NCBI RefSeq assembly: GCF_007827045.1
Contig: NZ_RPFW01000002.1
Span: 868,001-932,000, forward strand
DNA from: Trebonia kvetii
GTDB lineage: Bacteria > Actinomycetota > Actinomycetes > Streptosporangiales > Streptosporangiaceae
Length of the DNA: 64,000 bases
Direction: 5' to 3'
In this document: positions 15,572 to 24,368 of the stretch, one piece after another
How positions within the stretch are numbered: the stretch's first letter is position 1
Layout of the letters: each line of letters begins with the position of its first letter
Position numbers and translations under genes: made by a program
The notes under the pieces: generated by a model
Databases searched by the model: none
The model's input: the letters and a program-made list of their open reading frames with translations, nothing else
Told to the model about the DNA's origin: nothing

Positions 15572-16816
15572 CTGAGCGGGGACATCGAGCGGGCGCTGCG
15601 CACCGCGTGGTGGCCCGCCGCGGCGGCGGTGGCCCGGCTCGCGGGCGACCTGTCGCTGGCAGAGGACTGCGCGCAGGAGGCGTGCGCGGCGGCTGTGGAG
15701 CAGTGGCCGCGCGAAGGCTGGCCGGCCAATCCCGGGGGCTGGGTCGTCACGGTCGCGCGGCGCCGTGCGCTGGACCACCTGCGTCGCGAGAGCACCCGTC
15801 CGGGGAAGGAGCGCGAAGCCGTGCAGGAGCAGGTCGCTGCCGAGCAGGACGGCAGTGCCGTCGCCGGCGACGACCAGCTAGCGCTGCTGTTCGCCTGCTG
15901 CCACCCGGCGCTGGACCCGGCAGCGCGGGTGACCCTCACCTTGCGGGTGGTGTGCGGGCTGCCCGTGGCGGCCATCGCGCGGGTGCTGCTGCTGCCCGAG
16001 CCGGCCATCGCCCAGCGGATCGTGCGGGCAAAGCGGAAGATCCGCGACGCGGGCATCCGGCTGCGGGTGCCCGGTCCTGGCGACCGGCCGGCCCGCCTGG
16101 CGTCGGTACTGCGCGCCGTCTACCTCACGTTCACCGAGGGGCACTCGCCGCAGGGCACCGGCGCCGTCGTCCGGGATGACCTGTCCGAGGAGGCGCTGCG
16201 GCTCGCCCGGAGCCTGCACCGGCTCCTGCCGGGTGAGCCCGAGGTCACCGGGCTGCTCGCGCTCATCCTGCTCACCAGCGCCCGCAGCGCCGCCCGCGCT
16301 GACCAGGACGGCGCGCTGGTCCTGCTCGCTGACCAGGACCGCAGCCGCTGGGACCAGGGCCGCCTGGACGAGGGACGCATCCTGATCGAGACGGCGCTCG
16401 CCCAGCGCCGTCCCGGCCCGTACCAGCTGCAGGCCGCCATCGCCGCCTGCCACGCAGACGCGGCCAGGAGCTCCGACACTGACTGGCGGCAGATCGCCGC
16501 GCTGTACGGCGAGCTGCTCCGGTTCGACCCGTCCCCGGTCATCGAGGCGAACCGGGCCGTCGCCGTCGCGTACGCGGAGGGGCCGGCGGCCGGGCTCGCG
16601 ATCCTCGACACGCTTGCCGCCAGCTCCCGGCTCGCCCGCTGGCAGCAGCTGCATATCGCCCGGGCCGCGATGCTGGCCCGGTGCGGCCGCCGCGAGGATG
16701 CCGTCGCCGCATACCGCGACGCTCTCGCGCTCGAGCCCGCCGATGCGGTCCGCCAGCACATCACCAGCCAAATCACCGCGCTAGCCGCGGCACCCGCACT
16801 CACCGAGGAGACCTGA
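15572..16816 (+). CDS. ECF RNA polymerase sigma factor with C-terminal extension
   Basis: About 414 residues, same class as the broken copy at 7.3 kb. Region 2: DLSLAEDCAQEACAAAVEQW and WPANPGGWVVTVARRRALDH. Region 4: LRVVCGLPVAAIARVLLLPE, PAIAQRIVRAKRKIRD. The long C-terminal helical domain has VTGLLALILLTSARSAARAD and DPSPVIEANRAVAVAYAEG. The first standard start is GTG 15629, but coding-like sequence (LSGDIERALRTAWWP) runs upstream to a CTG at 15572, so the true start may be hidden by the frameshift in the upstream gene. Its TGA overlaps the ATG of the next gene by one base. Confidence 0.8.
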   Translation: MSGDIERALRTAWWPAAAAVARLAGDLSLAEDCAQEACAAAVEQWPREGWPANPGGWVVTVARRRALDHLRRESTRPGKEREAVQEQVAAEQDGSAVAGDDQLALLFACCHPALDPAARVTLTLRVVCGLPVAAIARVLLLPEPAIAQRIVRAKRKIRDAGIRLRVPGPGDRPARLASVLRAVYLTFTEGHSPQGTGAVVRDDLSEEALRLARSLHRLLPGEPEVTGLLALILLTSARSAARADQDGALVLLADQDRSRWDQGRLDEGRILIETALAQRRPGPYQLQAAIAACHADAARSSDTDWRQIAALYGELLRFDPSPVIEANRAVAVAYAEGPAAGLAILDTLAASSRLARWQQLHIARAAMLARCGRREDAVAAYRDALALEPADAVRQHITSQITALAAAPALTEET

Positions 16817-17375
16817 TGGACGTCGACGCCGCCCTGCAGTCCCAGATCCGCAATATCGAGACCACCTACGGCAAGCCCCTCGATTACTGGTTCGGGGTCA
16901 TCGACGCGTCGGGCCTGAACAAGCACAACGCGGTCGTGGCGATGCTCAAGGTGACCACGGCCTCGCGCACGGCGCCGCGCACCGCGTCTCGCTGCTTGCC
17001 CGGCAACGCGATCACGCCGGCGTAGCCGCACCACCGGACCCGGCCGACGCTCTCTACGCTGGCGCGAAAGCCGGACTCCGGCCGCTACACGATGCCCTTC
17101 TCGATGAAATTCGCGCGCTCGGCAGCTTCGACATCGCCCCGAAGAAGGGCTACCTGAGCCTCCGCCGCCGCAAGCAGTTCGCGATGATCCAGCCCAGCAC
17201 CACCAGCCGGATCGACCTCGGAATGATCCTGTCGGCAACGCCAGCGACCGGCCGGCTGGAGTCAGCGGCCAGGTTCAACCCGCTGTTCACCCACCGTGTC
17301 CGCATCACCGCAGTCACTGATCTTGACGACGAACTCCGCGGCTGGCTCGCCGCCGCGTACGCACTGGCGGGATAG
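16816..17375 (+). pseudogene. DUF4287/DUF5655 protein, frameshifted
   Basis: Starting at ATG 16816, RNIETTYGKPLDYWFGVID and GLNKHNAVVAMLK match the DUF4287 helix-rich domain. The frame then breaks at 16953-16956; one base off, it continues HGLAHGAAHRVSLLARQRD, a linker, and a DUF5655-like domain (LDEIRALGSFDIAPKKGYLS, RRRKQFAMIQPS) to the stop at 17375. Restored, the protein would have about 187 residues. It follows the sigma gene in one operon. DUF5655 resembles a nuclease-fold domain, but no role is known. Confidence 0.75.
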
Positions 17376-17588
17376 CCACCCGGCGACGTGGCCGCCACGC
17401 GCCCAGGGAAGACGGGACGACCAGGGCGATCCGCAGCCCCAGCCAGGCCGTCTCATTCGGATTGCCGACCACGCGAGCGATGCTGACAGCCACACCCAAG
17501 CTCAGCTCGGCAAGATCCGCCTTATATCGCGCGCCCTTCAGCGGGGGCCTGAGACTACGCCTCGCCGAAGTCCGGCAGTGATCGCCGG

Positions 17589-17757
17589 TCAGGGTCGACC
17601 GGGGCTCATGATCCCGGCCGCGTTCCCGTCCGGGTCCTCGATGACGGCATACCGCGCTCCCCAGAAGGCGTCGTACGGGGGCTGCTGTCCCCGGTACCCG
17701 GTCGCAACCAGATCAGCGTAGATCGGAGTGGTTGTTCTGGGCTCGACAATGAAGCTC
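17589..17757 (-). pseudogene. VOC-family C-terminal remnant
   Basis: The minus strand reads TPIYADLVATGYRGQQPPYD, then FWGARYAVIEDPDGNAAGIM and a stop. This is the last beta-alpha-beta unit of a VOC protein, including the usual DPDGN turn and metal-binding-type acidic residue. No start or first half is present upstream, where the next gene lies on the other strand. The neighbouring 17376-17588 holds no gene I can support. Confidence 0.55.
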
Positions 17758-17839
17758 CGCCGGGTTCATCTGCGGCGTGCCATCATTCAACCCGGAAAGG
17801 GGACGGTTAACCGGCTATCGGCGCGCAGGCTACGAGAAG

Positions 17840-18709
17840 ATGGCTGGCATGTCACCGATCGCCTGGCGCGGCGCGAAGCTGAAGACGGGGCTGGCCCTGG
17901 CTTCGCTCCTGGGGCTCGTCGTCATCAGCTGGGCGGGCGTGCATGTTGCGGCCGGGCGGTCCGGCCCGCGGATGATCAGCGTGGGATCCAGCCAGGACGC
18001 GGCTGGTTCGGTGGCCGTCTCCCCCGGCGGCAAGACTCTCTTCGCGCTGATCGCGAAGAGCACCAGTGCCGACGCGGTGACGCCGGTCAACCTCGCGGCG
18101 GGGCGGGCTGCAAAGCCGCTGCGCCTGGGCGGGCCACAGAACATGGTGGCCTCGCCTGATAGCGCGCTGCTGTACGTCCTGGACGACAGCGGGGGCAAGT
18201 CGCTCGCGGTAGTGCCGGTCAGCGTCGCTTCCGGCCGCCCGGGCAGGCCGATCCCGGTACCCGCCGGGTCGCAGGCACTGGCCATCTCGCCTGACGGGCG
18301 GACGCTCTACGTGGGCGCCGGGAACCCTTATCACCGCCGGGCAGGCGAGGTCATCGCGATCGATGCCAGGTCCGGGAAGGCGCGAGCCCCCATCCCGGTT
18401 CCGCGGAATGTATGGGATCTTGCCATCAGCCCGGGCGGGAGCAGGCTCTACGGGCTGCCCGGACTGGCCGCCGCCCGCTTAGGGCCGCACCGCGAGCGCA
18501 CAGAGAGCGCCGGCGCACGTCCGGGCGCTCATCTGCTGTACTCAGCGACGCGCAGAACCTGGCGGAGCCCTCCTGCGTCTGGAACGTTAAGGCAAGAAAG
18601 CAGCAGACTTAAAAGGGCGGTCCGGTGTCCCGACACGATGAACTCGGCGAGTTCACCGACTTCGTCACGGGTTACCAGGGCAAGATGGTCCGGCTGGCAG
18701 AGCTGCTGA
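17840..18709 (+). pseudogene. YncE-like beta-propeller membrane protein, 3' part degenerate
   Basis: From ATG 17840 there is one N-terminal membrane anchor (LKTGLALASLLGLVVISW, residues 15-32), then propeller repeats: GSVAVSPGGKTLFALIAKS, NMVASPDSALLYVLDDSGG, ALAISPDGRTLYVGAGNPYH and DLAISPGGSRLYGLPG. These are the usual YVTN/YncE strands. After about residue 220 the repeats stop and the frame turns into Arg/Ser-rich sequence that overlaps the next sigma gene, so the original C-terminal blades are lost. A frameshift at about 18470 is likely. Confidence 0.6.
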
Positions 18710-19128
18710 GCGGTGACCGCGGCCGGGCCGAGGGTCTTGCCCAGGACGGGTTCGCCAAGGCCTACGCCGCCTGGGACATCCGTGGCGGTGACCCGGCGGC
18801 CTATGTGCGGCGCTGCATCATCAATGCGAACACCGACTGGTGGCGCCGGCGTGTCCGCTTTGAGCAGCCCTCGCCGCAAGTTCCTGAGGTTTTCGCCCAC
18901 GTCGATCCGGCCGCCGCGTCCGCCGCCCGCGACCTGGTGCTCCGTGCGCTGGCCAAGCTCACCAGCCGGGAGCGGGCTGTGCTGGCGCTGCGCTTCTACC
19001 TGGACCTGTCGGAACTCCAGATCGCCAGGGAGCTGGGCATCTCACCCGGCACCGTCAAGAGCGCCACGTCCAGGGCGCTGGCCAAGCTGCGCGCCGATGC
19101 CGAGCTCCGATCGGAGGTCGCGTCATGA
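18625..19128 (+). CDS. SigE-family ECF RNA polymerase sigma factor
   Basis: 167 residues. Region 2 is seen in MVRLAELLSGDRGRAEGLAQ and AYVRRCIINANTDWWRRR; region 4 in LTSRERAVLALRFYLDLSEL, QIARELGISPGTVKSATSRA. This is the compact actinobacterial SigE group that pairs with a membrane protein of unknown or anti-sigma function. Its stop overlaps the next ATG (ATGA), so the two are translationally coupled. The start is GTG 18625 with a weak AAGGGCGG site. Confidence 0.85.
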   Translation: MSRHDELGEFTDFVTGYQGKMVRLAELLSGDRGRAEGLAQDGFAKAYAAWDIRGGDPAAYVRRCIINANTDWWRRRVRFEQPSPQVPEVFAHVDPAAASAARDLVLRALAKLTSRERAVLALRFYLDLSELQIARELGISPGTVKSATSRALAKLRADAELRSEVAS

Positions 19129-19874
19129 CCAGTCCGCAGCCCCGCCCTGCATGTCCGGTAGATCTGCGCTACCCCGACCCGCAGCCGCCGAACCTCGACC
19201 TGACAGCGATCATCGGCCACGGCAAGCGGATCCGCCAGCGCCGCCGACTCACACAGCTTGGCGCGGTGCTGGCCGCTTGCGCGGCGGTCGGAAGCGTGAT
19301 CGCGGGCGCGCGTGGCTTCACGGTCAGCATGTTCCCGAGCCAGTCCGGCCCGGCAGCCGCCCCGAGCGCGGCTCCGATCGATGCCCAGGTGGCCGAAGAT
19401 CCTCCGGCGAACGGCAAGCTGACGCTGATCAGCAGCTGGCCCAAGCACTGGACCACGGTGGCCTGGGCCACCCGACGCGGCGAGGTGTGCTGGGCGACGT
19501 TCCGCAGCTCCAGCCAGGATGCTACCGAGCATGTTGAATGCCCGGCGTGGCCTCGGTCTGAGGTTCCGGGCGGCGGAGGCGTCGCCTTCAGCGCGCTGGT
19601 CCCTGACATTGCGCTGGCTTCGTCGTCTGTGCCCGGTACCTCGTGGCCGGTCCTCGGCCTGACCAGCCCGCAGGCAGTCCGGGTGGTCCTCACGGCATTC
19701 GGCAAGGACGTCAGCGCCAACGTCGTGCCAGTGCCCATTGGTGGCGGTAAGACCGTCGGAGTTTTCCTGGCCTGGATCAGCGCCCCGGGCAACAGCTTTA
19801 CCAGCAGCGACGTCACCAGCGAGGCAGCTTACGACAAGAGCGGCCGCATCATCGCCCGCAGCCAACCGTACTGA
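19125..19874 (+). CDS. Membrane-anchored partner of the SigE-type sigma factor
   Basis: 249 residues with a cytosolic N-terminal stretch of about 40 residues (GKRIRQRRRLTQLGAV), one membrane helix at about 45-65 (GAVLAACAAVGSVIAGARGF) and an extracytoplasmic Ala/Ser/Thr-rich domain with two or three Cys (EVCWATF, HVECPAW). The position and the ATGA coupling with the sigma gene suggest an anti-sigma or sensing role, but no anti-sigma zinc motif is seen. I know no functional name. Confidence 0.6.
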   Translation: MTSPQPRPACPVDLRYPDPQPPNLDLTAIIGHGKRIRQRRRLTQLGAVLAACAAVGSVIAGARGFTVSMFPSQSGPAAAPSAAPIDAQVAEDPPANGKLTLISSWPKHWTTVAWATRRGEVCWATFRSSSQDATEHVECPAWPRSEVPGGGGVAFSALVPDIALASSSVPGTSWPVLGLTSPQAVRVVLTAFGKDVSANVVPVPIGGGKTVGVFLAWISAPGNSFTSSDVTSEAAYDKSGRIIARSQPY

Positions 19875-19884
19875 GGAGCCGTTC

Positions 19885-20220
19885 ATGACGACGCGAAACA
19901 GGAACCGCATGACCCTTGGCGCGGCCGCGATCCTTCTGGCCGCCGCTGGATTCTGGGCCGGGAAGTCGCTCACCACCGCGACCCTCACACCGACCGCGCA
20001 GACCGGCACGGTCGCCCTTGTCGGCATCAACGGCGACGAGTTCGCGATCCGGCTCGACGGCCAGCGCCAGCTGACTAGCTACGGCCTGGGCAGCAACACC
20101 ACCTGGCGCGACGCGTACGGCATCTGGCAGGACGGCACACGGCCAGGCTGCTGGATCGAGTGCCCTTCCCGACCCGTCCCCCGCTATCCGATCGTTACCC
20201 CACCGACCCCATCGGGCTAG
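19885..20220 (+). CDS. Small exported or membrane-anchored protein
   Basis: 111 residues beginning MTTRNRNRMTLGAAAILLAA with a single N-terminal hydrophobic segment, then a short beta-rich domain (GTVALVGINGDEFAIRLDGQ) and two Cys (GCWIEC). A GAGGAG site is 6 bases before the ATG, and it lies 10 bases after the previous gene, so it is the third gene of the sigma operon. The Pro-rich end may be out of frame with the original. No family recognised. Confidence 0.5.
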   Translation: MTTRNRNRMTLGAAAILLAAAGFWAGKSLTTATLTPTAQTGTVALVGINGDEFAIRLDGQRQLTSYGLGSNTTWRDAYGIWQDGTRPGCWIECPSRPVPRYPIVTPPTPSG

Positions 20221-20371
20221 TGTGCGTCGGGTCGTACATTCCCTGCCGATATAGCGCGAGCCTATGACGTGACAGCCTGCCCCGCTTTTGCCAGCGGGCA
20301 CGAGCCTGATGGACTAGCAGAGCAGGATTGGCAGTCCGCTGCTTGTCCAGTCAGCTATAAGGGGGCATCTC

Positions 20372-21031
20372 ATGACAAGCGAACCCGTCCGCGATCCTCT
20401 CGCAGACCATCTCCTTACGCCGCAGAACTGCGCGCTCATCATCATCGACTACCAGCCCATCCAGGTGTCGTCGATCAGGTCCATGGATCAGGACCTGCTG
20501 GTCGACCGCGTGGTGCACCTGGCCCGGTTCGCCATGCTGTACCGGCTGCCGATCGTGCTGTCGACGGTCAACGTCTCCACCGGCCGCAACCAGCCCACCA
20601 TCGGGCCGCTCCAAGACGTCCTGCCGGGGATAACCGCCCTGGACAGGACCACGATCAACGCCTGGGAAGACACCCAGTTCAAGCAGGCGGTCCGGGCAGC
20701 CGACCGCCGCAAGCTGATCATGGCCGCGCTGTGGACAGAAGCCTGCCTGACCTTCCCCTCGCTGGATGCGATGCTCGAGGGATACCAGGTCTACCCCGTG
20801 ACCGATGCCGTCGGCGGGACATCACCCGAGGCGCACCAGGCCGGGCTTGACCGCATCGCCCTAGCGGGCGGCAAGCCGACCAGCGTGGTTCAGGTGGGGT
20901 GTGAGCTGCAGCGCGACTGGGCCCGCCAGGAAAGGGCGGAAGACTTCACGCAGATCCTATTCGGCGGGGACCGGCCCCTGGCCGGCGCAAGCACCGAGCC
21001 CGCGGGCAGTGGAGCTCGCGCAGGCCGATGA
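20372..21031 (+). CDS. Isochorismatase-family cysteine hydrolase
   Basis: 219 residues of the cysteine-hydrolase fold. The catalytic Asp lies in CALIIIDYQPIQ (residues 20-31); AADRRKLIMAALWTEACLTF, near residue 125, carries the nucleophilic Cys. The pattern NAWEDTQFKQAV and the ending of the domain (TSPEAHQAGLDRIALAGGKP) resemble YcaC-like hydrolases. YcaC-like proteins hydrolyse amides or related small molecules; the substrate is unknown. An AGGGGG site precedes the ATG. The last 20 residues look like a run-on. Confidence 0.8.
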   Translation: MTSEPVRDPLADHLLTPQNCALIIIDYQPIQVSSIRSMDQDLLVDRVVHLARFAMLYRLPIVLSTVNVSTGRNQPTIGPLQDVLPGITALDRTTINAWEDTQFKQAVRAADRRKLIMAALWTEACLTFPSLDAMLEGYQVYPVTDAVGGTSPEAHQAGLDRIALAGGKPTSVVQVGCELQRDWARQERAEDFTQILFGGDRPLAGASTEPAGSGARAGR

Positions 21032-21074
21032 GACCGACGCAGTTCGTCAATCGCCGGGCCCGCTCACGGGGCGG

Positions 21075-21551
21075 TCAGCGGAAAGACAGCCGCTTGCGTG
21101 GAGCGGTGACGAATTCCGTCTCGGCCGTGCCGCAGTCGATGAAGCCCATGACGCTGTAAAACTCCTGCGCGTGCGGGTTGGCGGTCACCTCCAGGCATCG
21201 CACGCCGCGCGCCCGCAAAACGTCCACGATGCGGATGACGAGGGCGGCGGCTATCCCGCGCCGCCGCCAGTCCGGGTCAACGAACAGGTCTTCAAGCTCG
21301 ATGATGTCGCCAGTCCTGGCCCAGGTGGCGAAGCCGACAACCGTTCCGTCCTCTTCAGCGACGTACGTGCGCCCTTCGGCCAGTCCCTCCGGTCCCAGGA
21401 TCAGGTGCTCCGGATGTGCCAGCAGGCGGTCACGGTCGCCCTCGTTCGACAGCGACGCGCGGCGATAGACACTGTCGGCCGCAGGCAGGTCAGCGGGGGT
21501 GCCAAGCCGTATCACCGGCACAGTATGCGCCAGCCAGGCGCAATCCGCCAC
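21075..21551 (-). CDS. GNAT N-acetyltransferase
   Basis: About 158 residues from GTG 21551 (GTG 21521 is an alternative giving VPVIRLGTPADLP). The acetyl-CoA-binding motif A is ELEDLFVDPDWRRRGIAAAL at about residues 95-114, and motif B ANPHAQEFYSVMGFID at about 135. GNAT enzymes acetylate amines of drugs, proteins or metabolites; the target is not readable. It stands alone between unrelated genes. Confidence 0.85.
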   Translation of the reverse strand: MADCAWLAHTVPVIRLGTPADLPAADSVYRRASLSNEGDRDRLLAHPEHLILGPEGLAEGRTYVAEEDGTVVGFATWARTGDIIELEDLFVDPDWRRRGIAAALVIRIVDVLRARGVRCLEVTANPHAQEFYSVMGFIDCGTAETEFVTAPRKRLSFR

Positions 21552-21610
21552 GCATTAAAAGTGCCGGAGAGCACCGCGGGCACCCACGAAGGAGACGTTG
21601 ACGGTCCGGC

Positions 21611-22054
21611 CTAGGCGCCCGCGGCCGTCAGCAGGGTCACGGCGCGGGAGGCGGCGGCGCGGACCCGTTCGACCGGGTCGGTGCGCAGCGCCGCGACCGC
21701 GTCGAGCGCATCGCCGACCCGGTGCGCGGCGATGACCTTGGCGGCCATCTCGCGGACCCGCCAGGCCTCGTAATGGGTGGCATCGGTGATGGCGGCGGTG
21801 GCCACTGGGTCCCACTGATGGAGCAGGGCGCGGGCGGCCCAGACGCGGGGCCAGTAGCCGGCCTTGCCGCCGTCTGCCCCGTCGAGGACGTTGCGCCCGT
21901 GCTCGCCGCCGAGCACGACGATCAGGTTGTCGCTCACCTCGCGTGGCCGGCATTCAAGAAGCGCGACGCAGCCGGCTGTCAGCGGACCGGGGCCATGACG
22001 AGCGCATTCGGCGGCGATCCGTTGCTTCGGGGTGCTGGACTGTACCCGGCTCAC
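21611..22054 (-). CDS. HEAT-repeat protein
   Basis: 147 residues, mostly paired helices. Repeats of the HEAT type are seen at YWPRVWAARALLHQWDPVAT, YEAWRVREMAAKVIAAHRVG and RTDPVERVRAAASRAVTLL, each about 33 residues. The N-terminal third (GCVALLECRPREVSDNLIVV) is not part of the repeats. Such small alpha-solenoids bind proteins or DNA. No function is assigned. It starts with GTG. Confidence 0.7.
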   Translation of the reverse strand: MSRVQSSTPKQRIAAECARHGPGPLTAGCVALLECRPREVSDNLIVVLGGEHGRNVLDGADGGKAGYWPRVWAARALLHQWDPVATAAITDATHYEAWRVREMAAKVIAAHRVGDALDAVAALRTDPVERVRAAASRAVTLLTAAGA

Positions 22055-22102
22055 CGGCTCAGTATCCCCGGTCTCCCCAGCCGGCGGGAGACGCGCCGGG
22101 TG

Positions 22103-23146
22103 CTATGCGCTTGGCGCAGCTTCCGCGCGGGCAGCTTGCGCGGCGGTGACGCGACGGCCCTGCTGCAGCACTGAAATCATGGCCAGCGTGGACTGGGCGC
22201 CCTGGTTGCGGCTGCGCCCGCTCGGTTCCAGGCTGTCATGGCCGCCGCCGGTGCGCTCGTTGAGCATGGGGGTCCTGGCGTCGTTGTCGCCGAGGAACCA
22301 CGCCACGCAGAGGCCGACGCCGGTCAGCCAGCTGGTGTCGCCTGTCACCGCGGCGGCGCGTGCGCACGCGTCGGCGAGCGCCGCGACCTCGACCGGCCGC
22401 TGGTCGAAACCGGGGCGGGACTCGCCCTGGCCCCAGCCCCCCGCGGGCACCACCGACAGGTGGCCGCAGCGGGTCTCACCGGACAGCAGCCAGTCAAGCA
22501 TGCGCAGTCCGTTGCGGACTACGCGATCGTCGCCGAGGTCCCTGCCAGCCACGATGACCGCCTCGGCGATGGAGGCGTTCGCGTAGCTGAGCCGTGGCTC
22601 TGGCCACGGCCAGACGGGATTGCCCGCCGGCTCACCGATAATGCCGACGGCGACGGCGAGGAGACGACGGGCACCGGCATGGCCGGGGATGACGCTGAGC
22701 ACCTCGGTAGCGCCGAGCGCGGCAAACGCCATCGCGTGCGGCCATTCGGAACGAAGTTGAGCACCGGAGTCAAACCGGGCGAGCGATTCTCCCCGGATCG
22801 CCGCGACGGGGCCGCGGGCGACAGCGGTGCCCAGTCCCTGCAGTGCACGCCCCCAGGAGTCGGCGGTGGCCGGCACATCCTTCCAGTGACGGTCATAGCC
22901 GAGGTGGTTGCGGAAACTGCCGTCGGCTGCCTGCGCCTGGGCGAGGAAGTACAGGTAGCGCCGCGCTAGGGTGACTAGCTCATCGCGTGGTGCGGGTTCC
23001 CTGCATACGATCGTGAGCCCGTACGCGGTGTCCTCCACGCGGTAGCCACGCTCGTGCATCGGCACGATGCCATCGGTGTGCTCAAGCAGGCCGATACGGT
23101 CGGTGATCCGCATCAGATGGCGGAACGGCGGATCCGGCCAGCTCAC
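22103..23146 (-). CDS. (alpha/alpha) toroid protein related to glycosyltransferase-linked domains
   Basis: 347 residues with repeated helical hairpins: RGYRVEDTAYGLTIVCREPA, LARRYLYFLAQAQAADGSFR, SWGRALQGLGTAVARG and later GWGQGESRPGFDQRPVEVAA. This resembles the C-terminal six-hairpin-like region found after GT4 glycosyltransferases in actinobacteria, here as a protein on its own, starting at GTG 23146. Acidic residues in the hairpin loops could be catalytic, but no enzyme class can be assigned. The GT domain is absent upstream. Confidence 0.6.
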   Translation of the reverse strand: MSWPDPPFRHLMRITDRIGLLEHTDGIVPMHERGYRVEDTAYGLTIVCREPAPRDELVTLARRYLYFLAQAQAADGSFRNHLGYDRHWKDVPATADSWGRALQGLGTAVARGPVAAIRGESLARFDSGAQLRSEWPHAMAFAALGATEVLSVIPGHAGARRLLAVAVGIIGEPAGNPVWPWPEPRLSYANASIAEAVIVAGRDLGDDRVVRNGLRMLDWLLSGETRCGHLSVVPAGGWGQGESRPGFDQRPVEVAALADACARAAAVTGDTSWLTGVGLCVAWFLGDNDARTPMLNERTGGGHDSLEPSGRSRNQGAQSTLAMISVLQQGRRVTAAQAARAEAAPSA

Positions 23147-23165
23147 GCGGCGGCCCAGGCGCTGT

Positions 23166-23477
23166 TCACGCCGCGCAGAAGGAGAAGCTGCGATCCAGGC
23201 CGGTCGAGCGCAGCACCTTCGCGACCACAGGGCTCGGGGCAAGCAGGGAAATCGTGGTACCGAGCAGCCTGGCACGGCGCTGCGTGCCAATCAGCACAGC
23301 CAGCCCGGCCGTGTCGCACGACAGAACGCGCGACAGGTCGAGGACGAGCACGCCTGTGCCACGATGCAGCACGTCGATCAGTTGTTCGCGAAGTGCCGGG
23401 GCAGCCGCGGAGTCTAGGCCGCCGCTGAGCTTGACGACGATCCGGTCGGAAGGCGGAGCCGATGGCGTTACGGTCAT
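23166..23477 (-). CDS. STAS-domain anti-sigma factor antagonist
   Basis: 103 residues forming one STAS domain: IVVKLSGGLDSAAAPALREQ, LVLDLSRVLSCDTAGLAVLI. In SpoIIAA-like proteins a Ser in DSxGL is phosphorylated by an anti-sigma kinase; here the site reads CDTAGL, so Thr may take that role. AGGAGGAC lies just before the ATG. No kinase or sigma-B gene is next to it. The promoter region, shared with the divergent tetR gene, holds the 57-bp operator block. Confidence 0.8.
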   Translation of the reverse strand: MTVTPSAPPSDRIVVKLSGGLDSAAAPALREQLIDVLHRGTGVLVLDLSRVLSCDTAGLAVLIGTQRRARLLGTTISLLAPSPVVAKVLRSTGLDRSFSFCAA

Positions 23478-23533
23478 ATTGTCCTCCTCTGCCTGGCCAG
23501 CACCGGCCGTGCGACCCGGAAGAACACCGCTAA

Positions 23534-23590
23534 GGTGAACACCATTCATTTCCGAGCTACAATGTTCACGCTACAGTGAACATTGTTCAC
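23534..23590. promoter_or_regulatory. 57-bp operator block, copy 1
   Basis: Between the STAS and tetR genes lies AATGTTCAC-gctaca-GTGAACATT (23561-23584), with extra half-sites GGTGAAC at 23534 and GTTCAC at 23585. The same ordered half-sites, with the same total length, recur at 25086-25142. The tetR start codon is 30 bases downstream. This is the probable binding site of that repressor. Confidence 0.75.
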
Positions 23591-23619
23591 CCGTCAAGGC
23601 GGCCGACCAGGAGGCAGGC

Positions 23620-24345
23620 GTGGCCGGACAGCAGTCACCGGATGCGGGCAGCGCCGCGCTATGGTTCGACCCACCCGACGAGGGGCCGGTCGAGCGCCGT
23701 GCGCTCAGCCGGGAACGGGTGGTCGCCGAGGCCCTGGCGATCATCGCCGCCGACGGCGCGCAGGCGCTCAGCATGCGCGCCCTCGCCGCCCACCTCGGCG
23801 TGGTGCCCGGCGCGCTCTACCGTTACGTGCGCGGCAAGGAACAGTTGCACGACCTCGTACTCGACGCGGTTCTCGGCGAGACCGACTGCCGCACCAACGC
23901 CAGCGAGCCGTGGACCCTGCAGATCGCAACGCTGGCTCGCCGTCTGCGGGCGGTCTTGGAGAGCCATCCAGGCACCGCCGCCCTGCTCAAGACCCGGGAC
24001 CCGCTCAGCCCCACGTCGCTGGACCTGGCCGAGGCATTCCTCACGCCGCTGCTCGCGGCCGGACTGCCCGGCCGCGAGGCCGCTCTGGCCTTCCGGGTGG
24101 TCTACGACTACACCCTCGGCTTCGCCCTCGCCGATCCCACATCGCCCGCCGAGCAGCGGCTGCGCGACACGGCGACCAGGGAACATCTGCACGCGTTCTT
24201 CCGCGCCCTGCCCGCCGACCGCTTCCCTGCCCTGTCCACGTGCGGTCTCTACGCCTGGGACGGCGATCGCGACCAGCGCTTCACCGCTGGCCTCGAAACG
24301 CTCCTGCGCGGAATCGAGGCATACCGGCCCACTCCCGGCAGTTGA
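23620..24345 (+). CDS. TetR-family regulator (TetR_C class)
   Basis: 241 residues. The helix-turn-helix is at about 30-75 (ALSRERVVAEALAIIAADGA, then RALAAHLGVVPGALYRYVRG, KEQLHDLVLD). The C-terminal ligand domain resembles that of TetR/TetR_C proteins (FRVVYDYTLGFALADPTSPA). GTG 23620 follows CAGGAGG. Since identical palindromes lie at 23534-23590 and 25086-25142, it likely represses itself, the STAS gene and something near 25.1 kb. The inducer is unknown. Confidence 0.85.
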   Translation: MAGQQSPDAGSAALWFDPPDEGPVERRALSRERVVAEALAIIAADGAQALSMRALAAHLGVVPGALYRYVRGKEQLHDLVLDAVLGETDCRTNASEPWTLQIATLARRLRAVLESHPGTAALLKTRDPLSPTSLDLAEAFLTPLLAAGLPGREAALAFRVVYDYTLGFALADPTSPAEQRLRDTATREHLHAFFRALPADRFPALSTCGLYAWDGDRDQRFTAGLETLLRGIEAYRPTPGS

Positions 24346-24368
24346 CCAGCCGGCGCCGACGACCGGTC

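Noticed and set aside
17376..17588. A minus-strand frame with a hydrophobic stretch (about 17314-17499)
   Set aside because: It overlaps the end of the DUF4287/DUF5655 frame, has no ribosome site and no recognisable family; treated as empty.
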